From G965215225 sp965215225 (GTDB lineage: Bacteria > Pseudomonadota > Gammaproteobacteria > CBDBNL01 > JAAOII01): DNA of 64,000 nucleotides. Shown here piece by piece: positions 58,190 to 64,000 of this stretch; the first letter of the stretch is position 1; the number at the start of each line of letters is the position of its first letter. The DNA is taken from the NCBI GenBank assembly GCA_965215225.1, contig OZ244039.1:1736001-1800000 (forward strand), written 5' to 3'. Below the pieces are notes generated by a model. The model made no database searches and was not told where the DNA came from. It saw only the letters and a program-made list of their open reading frames with translations. The position numbers and the translations under genes were made by a program.

Positions 58190-58262
58190 GCATCTATTCT
58201 TTTCCATCTATTCTTTCCCACCTATTCTTTCCCACCTATTCTTTTCCATCTATTCTTGATAC
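58190..58262. repeat. 14-bp repeat spanning the dxs 3' end
   Basis: About five tandem units of AAGAATAGATGGAA / AAGAATAGGTGGGA (minus strand) start inside the last codons of dxs and run past its stop toward hemE. They encode the C-terminal KNRWKRIGGKE tail of Dxs, with the TAG stop falling in one unit. Confidence 0.85.
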
Positions 58263-60102
58263 TTGCCTCAATTCCCTTGGCGTCCAAACCGCAACTGGTA
58301 CGCATATCCTGCTGGGATGCATGATGAACAAATTGGTCCGCTATTCCCAACTGGAGCAGCTCGCAGCTCAGCCCCTGTTGGTTGATATGCTGAAGAACCC
58401 CACTGCCAGCACCTCCAATGATGACATTCTCCTCTAAGGTTACCAAGCATTTATGGCTCTTTGCCAACTTCTCTATCAATTTGGTGTCCAAAGGTTTGAC
58501 GAACCTCATATCAGCAAGAGTCCAACCATACTTATCCGCCACCTGACGCGCCTCAGCCAGAAGAGCGCCAAATACCAACAGGGCTAGCTCAGAGCCTTCT
58601 AGCACTAGGGACCCCTTCCCCAGTTCGAACAGCTGGTCTGAGGCAATAAAGGAAACCCCAACCGCCTCACCGCGTGGATAACGAACTGCCACAGGCAGAT
58701 CCAAAGATAGCGCGGTAGAAAGCATTCTATAGGTCTCATTCTCATCACTGGGAGTCATTATTATCATCTCGGGGATACAACTTAGATAGCTCAGATCATA
58801 GTTGCCATTATGGGTGGCTCCATCCCCTCCCACCAATCCAGCCCTATCCAAAGCAAAGACCACTGGCAGTTTTTGGAGACAAACATCGTGAATCAGTTGA
58901 TCATAACCTCTTTGCAGAAAAGTAGAGTAGATCGCCACTATGGGTCTTAGCCCACGACATGCCATACCAGCGGCAAGACTAATGGCATGCTGTTCTGCTA
59001 TGCCCACATCATAATATCTAGCAGGAAATTTCTGAGAGAACTCTACCAACCCAGACCCTTCCTTCATAGCAGGTGTAATAGCCACTATGCGATCGTCTTT
59101 TTCCGCTATGTCGCATATCCAACGACTAAAGACATCGGTATATTTCATCTTCTTTTCACCGGTTTGCTCAGACTTAGGGACTACCTTAGCAAGGGCATGA
59201 TAACCGATAGGGTCTCTCTCGGCTGGCATAAATCCTTTACCCTTCTGGGTCTTAATGTGAAGCAGCTGAGGGCCGGAACTATCTTTTAGTCCTCTCAAGA
59301 CCTTAATCAGCCCAGCAATATCATGACCATCCAAAATACCCGTATAGTTGAATCCCAATGATTCAAAAAATGCGCTGGGGGGTAAGAGGATATGTTTCAG
59401 TTCCCCTTCAGTATGATGCATCACTGTGAGAAGACCTGGCACGCCCTCTAATTTCTCTTTAACCAATTCCTTCATACTAAGAAAGGTGTTGCCAGCAATA
59501 ACGCGGGTAAAGAGTTTTGACAGAGCACCAACATTATGAGAGATAGACATGGCATTGTCATTTAGGATTACCAATAGGTCTGCCTTAATATCGCCAGCAT
59601 GATTTAAGGCTTCAAAAGCCATCCCCGCTGTCATGGCGCCATCACCAATCACCGCCACAGTATGATAGTCGCCTTTACAATGTCTAGCAGCCTGAGCCAT
59701 GCCAAGGGCGGCGCTTATTGAGGTGCTTGAATGACCTGTGCCAAAAGGATCATAGGCACTTTCACTGCGATAAGGGAAAGGTGCTAGTCCTCCTTGCTGA
59801 CGAATGGTTGCCAGCTGAGCGCGCCTACCAGTAAGAATCTTATGAGGATAGCTCTGATGTCCTACATCCCAGATGAGAAGATCCTCTGGGGTCTCAAAAA
59901 CATAGTGTAGGGCAATCGTCAATTCTACCACCCCTAGACCAGCGCCGAAATGCCCTCCTACCTGCCCTATGGTATGCATAAGAAAGCGACGAAGCTCTTC
60001 TGCCAATCTAGGCAGCTGTTCTAGCTGTAATAATCTAAGATCTGTTGGACTATCAATCGAATCCAGTAATGGGGTAGCAGGAAGTTCGCTATCTTCTAAC
60101 AT
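58222..60102 (-). CDS. dxs: 1-deoxy-D-xylulose-5-phosphate synthase
   Basis: A 626-residue thiamine-diphosphate enzyme at the start of the MEP isoprenoid pathway. QVGGHFGAGLGVVELTIAL, the ThDP motif IGDGAMTAGMAFEALNHAG, GILDGHDIAGL and the transketolase-type DVGIAEQHAISLAAGMA are clear. The last ~10 residues are encoded by a 14-base tandem repeat and look added to the normal end. Confidence 0.96.
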   Translation of the reverse strand: MLEDSELPATPLLDSIDSPTDLRLLQLEQLPRLAEELRRFLMHTIGQVGGHFGAGLGVVELTIALHYVFETPEDLLIWDVGHQSYPHKILTGRRAQLATIRQQGGLAPFPYRSESAYDPFGTGHSSTSISAALGMAQAARHCKGDYHTVAVIGDGAMTAGMAFEALNHAGDIKADLLVILNDNAMSISHNVGALSKLFTRVIAGNTFLSMKELVKEKLEGVPGLLTVMHHTEGELKHILLPPSAFFESLGFNYTGILDGHDIAGLIKVLRGLKDSSGPQLLHIKTQKGKGFMPAERDPIGYHALAKVVPKSEQTGEKKMKYTDVFSRWICDIAEKDDRIVAITPAMKEGSGLVEFSQKFPARYYDVGIAEQHAISLAAGMACRGLRPIVAIYSTFLQRGYDQLIHDVCLQKLPVVFALDRAGLVGGDGATHNGNYDLSYLSCIPEMIIMTPSDENETYRMLSTALSLDLPVAVRYPRGEAVGVSFIASDQLFELGKGSLVLEGSELALLVFGALLAEARQVADKYGWTLADMRFVKPLDTKLIEKLAKSHKCLVTLEENVIIGGAGSGVLQHINQQGLSCELLQLGIADQFVHHASQQDMRTSCGLDAKGIEASIKNRWKRIGGKE

Positions 60103-60180
60103 ATAGAATAGGCAGTTCTAATAAGATCTCCTCCTTAATAGTGCCAATAACAAATAGTGCCCATAACACCATAGCGCCCC

Positions 60181-60396
60181 TTAAGATCTATAGACTATTC
60201 TGCCCCGCCCGATATCATAGGCACTGATTTCTACCTTCACTTCATCGCCGGGTAAGATACGAATATAGTTCTTGCGCATCTTGCCAGATAAGGTGGCAAT
60301 GACCTCATGATTATTTTCTAACCGAATACGAAACATTGCATTAGGAAGCTTGTCTATAACCTTGCCACTGAGCTGAATGGTCTCCTCTTTTGCCAT
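60181..60396 (-). CDS. infA: Translation initiation factor IF-1
   Basis: A 71-residue S1/OB-fold protein. MAKEETIQLSGKVIDKLPN, FRIRLENNHEVIATLSGKMR and RILPGDEVKVE match IF-1. It begins nine bases after the gltB stop on the same strand, with no visible ribosome site, an unusual neighbour for gltB. Confidence 0.97.
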   Translation of the reverse strand: MAKEETIQLSGKVIDKLPNAMFRIRLENNHEVIATLSGKMRKNYIRILPGDEVKVEISAYDIGRGRIVYRS

Positions 60397-60405
60397 GCAA
60401 ACTAA

Positions 60406-63400
60406 TCAGGCAGCCCGTGATTGCATATTTTCCATCAGCCTTTCCACACTGGTTGCCTTGGGCTTAACCAGCCAAAAGCGATTTAAGTAATCATCAAAAT
60501 AGTCAAGTATCTCCTTGCCCCGAACACTAGCAGTAGCTAGGACAAAGTCTTTTAGCAGCTGGCGAAGATGATTGCGATAAACCTCCATCTCCTCACTGAC
60601 TATCTTGTCTATCTCTACCAGCTCATCATTTAGCTTATCGGCAAAACTACGATCCTGGTCGAGAACATAGGCAAATCCCCCTGTCATGCCCGCACCAAAA
60701 TTTCTACCTGTCTTACCCAGAACCACAACCACCCCGCCAGTCATATATTCACAACAATGATCGCCAGCACCTTCTATGATGGCAACCGTGCCTGAGTTGC
60801 GCACTGCAAACCTCTCGCCCACATAACCTGCCATAAAAACCCTTCCTCCGGTTGCACCATAAAGACAGGTATTACCGGCCAAGGGAAAGGATTGGGTCTG
60901 CTCATCTGGTGGTAAGGTTATGGTCAAAGTTCCACCTGCCATGCCTTTGCCAACATAGTCATTGGCAAAGCCTTCAAGGTGGAGGTTAAGACCAGCAATA
61001 TTCCAAGCACCAAAACTCTGGCCGGCGGTGCCAACAAAAGAAATATCAAACGGGGTATTTTCCATACCACTAGCACCATGACGGCGTGCAATAATGCCAG
61101 CAATCCTGCCTCCAACGGCGCGATCCTGATTGGTGATGGGATAATGAAATTTGCCTCCTTTTTTCTCCTTAATGAGAGGGCTGAGATCCTTAACCAGCTG
61201 CTTTATTAAGGAAGTGGCATTAAAACTAAGGGGCTTTTTCCTAAGGCAGAATCTAGCCGATTGCGGCACTGGGTCGGCAAGAAGTGGTGAGAGGTCAAGA
61301 CAACGAAACCTCTCTTCCATATCCTCCTTAATAACCAGCAGCTCCCTGTTGCCGATAATATCAGTCATTGATCTATAGCCCAGCCGAGATAACCACAGGC
61401 GCACCTCGTGACCAATAAAGTGAAAGAAATTACGCACCATATCTGCATTGCCAACAAAGTGCTCAGTGCGAAGCCCTTTATGTTGGGTAGCAACCCCAGT
61501 TGGACAGTTGTTAAGATGGCATAGGCGTAGATACTTGCATCCCATAGCCACCATAGGAGCTGTGCCAAAACCAAAGGACTCGGCGCCAAGAATGGCGGCC
61601 TTAATGACATCTAAGCCGGTCTTCAAGCCGCCATCGGTCTGTAAGCGCACCCTATCCCTCAATCCATTGAGTTCCAATGCTTGTTGAGTCTCACTTAGCC
61701 CTAATTCCCATGGACAACCAGCATAGCGAATCGAACCTAAGGGACTGGCGGCGGTGCCGCCATCATAACCAGATATGGTAATAAGGTCGGCATAGCACTT
61801 GGCTACTCCAGCCGCTATGGTGCCCACACCGGGTGAGGATACCAGCTTGATTGAGACCAGGGCTTCTGAATTTACTTCTTTTAGATCATAGATGAGCTGG
61901 ACCAAATCCTCAATCGAATAGATATCATGATGAGGGGGTGGGGATATCAGGGTCACACCCGCAGCTGAATAGCGCAGCCGCGCAATCAGTTGATTCACCT
62001 TGCCGCCGGGCAGTTGTCCGCCCTCACCCGGCTTTGCCCCCTGAGCAATCTTAATTTGCAATACCTCGGCATTGACCAGATAGTGGGGAGTTACTCCGAA
62101 GCGCCCAGAAGCCACCTGCTTAATCTTGGAGTTCTTAGGGGTATTAAAACGAGATGCATCTTCGCCCCCTTCACCGGAATTAGACCTTCCCCCCAGCGAA
62201 TTCATGGTCTCGGCTAGGGTTTCATGAGCCTCAGGCGATAATGCCCCTAGACTCATGGCAGCCGTATCAAAACGAGGAAAAATGTCTTCAACTGGCTCTA
62301 CTTCATCCAATGGGATGGGTTTGCTAGCAAGACTCAATTCCATAAGATCGCGCAGATGAGCGACTTCTCGTTGATTAATCAGCTTGGCATATTTCTCATA
62401 GCCAGGCTCATCATTGGTCTTAACCAAGAGCCTTAGAGTCTCAACTACATCTGGATTGAATGAGTGGTATTCACCACCATGAACATATTTGATGAGTCCG
62501 CCAACTTTCAACGGCTTCCTCTTCTTCCAAGCATCCCTAGCCAAGAGGCGTAGGCTATTATCAAAATGGGCGAATCCTTGCCCCCCTATGCGACTTGACA
62601 TGCCGCAAAAACACTTAGCCATTATCTCATCAGCCAAGCCAATAACCTCAAACAGCTGGGCGCCACGGTAGGACGCTAGGGTAGATATGCCCATCTTGGA
62701 CATAATCTTTAATATGCCCTTGGTGATTCCTTGCCGATAATTGCTATGGACCTGATGGGGAGAGCTGAAGATCAATCCTCTTTTAATAGAATTCTCCAAA
62801 ACCGCATAGCTGAAATAAGGAAATACCGCCGTAACGCCTACCCCAAACAGAACCGCAAATTGATGGGGATCACGCGCATAAGCAGTCTCGGCTATCAAAT
62901 TAGCATCATAGCGAAGCTGACAAGCGATGAGATGGTGATGAACCGCACCAACCGCCATAGGCATAGGAATAGGCAAGAAGTTGGGCCGGCTATCTCTGTC
63001 GGTCAAGATAAGAATTGTCTTGCCCTGTTTAACTAACTCAGCTGCTCGTAAAGTAAGTCGATGAACCGCGGTTGCCAGATCCTCTTCTTCACTATAATTG
63101 ACCGATAGTTCGGCAACCTCCATCCCCATCTGGTTTTGCTTGATTACATCCAGCTTGTAGGGAGAAAGTATTGGAGAACTTAGAGCCAGATAACGAGCGC
63201 TCTCTTCGGTATCTTCAAATAGACTATGTCCTTTGCCAATAAAGGTTTCAAGCGACATCACAAGACTCTCGCGAATCGGATCTATGGCTGGGTTGGTTAC
63301 CTGAGCGAAGAGCTGACGAAAATAGTCGCTAATCAAGTGAGGTTGCTTAGAGAGAACCGCCATCGGAGTATCATCTCCCATAGCCGCCACAGATTCTTGA

Positions 63401-64000
63401 CCGCTTTCGGCTAATACCCTAAGGATGTGTTCTCGCTCTTCTTCATAAAAGCAGAATAGCTTACCAAAAGACTGAAGCTTCTCGTCATCTAGATCCTCAA
63501 ACACATAGTGCCGACTCGTTAAGGTAGATTCGAGTCGATTGACCTGCTTTCTTAGCCATTGCTTATAAGGATGGCGTTGACTGAGTTGGGTGTCAATTTC
63601 TTTTGTTTTTAGTAGTTCCCCGCTGGCAGTATCCAAAGCTATGATGCCGCCTGGCTCTACTCTTCCTTTGGCAAGGACTTCGGTTGGTTTGACTCTCTTT
63701 ACGCCAGTCTCTGATGCCAGGGTAATGATATTGTCCTTAGTCAGCACCCATCTAGCAGGACGCAAGCCATTCCTATCCAATAGGCAAACCGCATATTTGC
63801 CATCTGTCATCACAATCCCAGCTGGACCATCCCATGGTTCCATCTTCATAGAGTTGTATTCATGGAAGGCGCGGATCTCAGTATTCATAGTATCGTCATT
63901 CTGCCAAGCCGGTGGAATGAGAAGACGTAAGGCGCGAAAGAGCGGCATGCCTCCGACCAACAATAGTTCCAGCATATTGTCAAGACTCATAGAATCTGAA
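60406..64000 (-). CDS. gltB: Glutamate synthase large subunit (3' part, partial)
   Basis: About 1,200 codons of GltB; the N-terminal glutaminase part with the catalytic Cys lies beyond the right edge. Seen are the end of the amidotransferase domain (AVCLLDRNGLRPARWVLT), the central domain, the FMN-binding synthase domain (VSIKLVSSPGVGTIAAGVAK, GYDGGTAASPLGSIRYAG), the cluster cysteines in CKYLRLCHLNNCPTG and the C-terminal GXGXG beta-helix (FANDYVGKGMAGGTLTI, GNTCLYGATGG). It makes glutamate from glutamine and 2-oxoglutarate. gltD does not follow; infA does. Confidence 0.96.
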   Translation of the reverse strand, partial: SDSMSLDNMLELLLVGGMPLFRALRLLIPPAWQNDDTMNTEIRAFHEYNSMKMEPWDGPAGIVMTDGKYAVCLLDRNGLRPARWVLTKDNIITLASETGVKRVKPTEVLAKGRVEPGGIIALDTASGELLKTKEIDTQLSQRHPYKQWLRKQVNRLESTLTSRHYVFEDLDDEKLQSFGKLFCFYEEEREHILRVLAESGQESVAAMGDDTPMAVLSKQPHLISDYFRQLFAQVTNPAIDPIRESLVMSLETFIGKGHSLFEDTEESARYLALSSPILSPYKLDVIKQNQMGMEVAELSVNYSEEEDLATAVHRLTLRAAELVKQGKTILILTDRDSRPNFLPIPMPMAVGAVHHHLIACQLRYDANLIAETAYARDPHQFAVLFGVGVTAVFPYFSYAVLENSIKRGLIFSSPHQVHSNYRQGITKGILKIMSKMGISTLASYRGAQLFEVIGLADEIMAKCFCGMSSRIGGQGFAHFDNSLRLLARDAWKKRKPLKVGGLIKYVHGGEYHSFNPDVVETLRLLVKTNDEPGYEKYAKLINQREVAHLRDLMELSLASKPIPLDEVEPVEDIFPRFDTAAMSLGALSPEAHETLAETMNSLGGRSNSGEGGEDASRFNTPKNSKIKQVASGRFGVTPHYLVNAEVLQIKIAQGAKPGEGGQLPGGKVNQLIARLRYSAAGVTLISPPPHHDIYSIEDLVQLIYDLKEVNSEALVSIKLVSSPGVGTIAAGVAKCYADLITISGYDGGTAASPLGSIRYAGCPWELGLSETQQALELNGLRDRVRLQTDGGLKTGLDVIKAAILGAESFGFGTAPMVAMGCKYLRLCHLNNCPTGVATQHKGLRTEHFVGNADMVRNFFHFIGHEVRLWLSRLGYRSMTDIIGNRELLVIKEDMEERFRCLDLSPLLADPVPQSARFCLRKKPLSFNATSLIKQLVKDLSPLIKEKKGGKFHYPITNQDRAVGGRIAGIIARRHGASGMENTPFDISFVGTAGQSFGAWNIAGLNLHLEGFANDYVGKGMAGGTLTITLPPDEQTQSFPLAGNTCLYGATGGRVFMAGYVGERFAVRNSGTVAIIEGAGDHCCEYMTGGVVVVLGKTGRNFGAGMTGGFAYVLDQDRSFADKLNDELVEIDKIVSEEMEVYRNHLRQLLKDFVLATASVRGKEILDYFDDYLNRFWLVKPKATSVERLMENMQSRAA

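Overview
The window looks like chromosomal DNA of an uncultivated gammaproteobacterium-like organism. The evidence is gene order and gene content: sdhCDAB followed by sucAB, the dapA / small lipoprotein / purC order that matches E. coli dapA-bamC-purC, RppH, Mpl and RecJ of proteobacterial type, TRAP transporters and two Pal-type lipoproteins. No rRNA or tRNA gene was seen, so the taxonomic call is an inference. Housekeeping genes are tightly packed with short overlaps. Between them the DNA is unusually full of tandem repeats.

Layout. 1-7059 (minus strand): 5' part of clpB with a heat-shock-like promoter, a HEAT-like hypothetical gene, an orphan TAXI substrate-binding protein, and a tripartite TRAP transporter (dctP, terminator, dctQ, dctM). 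7060-14222 (plus strand): an accessory island with three tandem copies of an OLD/ABC-type ATPase gene, two of them each followed by a TOPRIM (DUF3226-like) gene, with heptanucleotide satellite DNA and a roughly 100-bp repeat array. 14223-22051 (minus): the TCA-cycle operon sdhCDAB, a BamE-like lipoprotein gene, sucA and sucB. 22199-30927 (minus): hisD, hisC, rsmG, parA, parB, qor and mpl. Between parB and qor lies an array of chimeric parB-3'/qor-5' fragments that holds a GC-rich foreign DUF2461 gene.

31028-42413 (minus): a dienelactone-hydrolase-family gene and three paralogous large lipoproteins (TSP3-like acidic repeats plus GLUG-like repeats). Two long arrays of a 66-bp hairpin repeat separate them, and the repeat seems to derive from the 3' ends of these same genes. 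42623-44799 (plus): dapA, a small lipoprotein, purC. 44785-50888: an FAD oxidoreductase and an asparaginase, divergent across a four-fold 150-bp duplication of their shared promoter; then a YnjB-like binding protein, recJ and rppH. 50889-55514 (minus): rsmD, two Pal-like lipoproteins and a fourth GLUG lipoprotein. 55712-58187 (plus): murB, mutT, hemE. 58222-64000 (minus): dxs, infA and the 3' part of gltB.

Two themes stand out. First, the triplicated ATPase/TOPRIM module resembles two-gene anti-phage systems such as PARIS. Its ATPases look gene-converted, its TOPRIM partners have diverged, and one ATPase is an orphan with an altered switch histidine. Second, tandem duplications repeatedly start or stop at gene edges (sucB 5', qor 5'/parB 3', hisD 3', dxs 3', lipoprotein 3' ends, the ansA promoter), which suggests a common mechanism of repeat growth in this genome.
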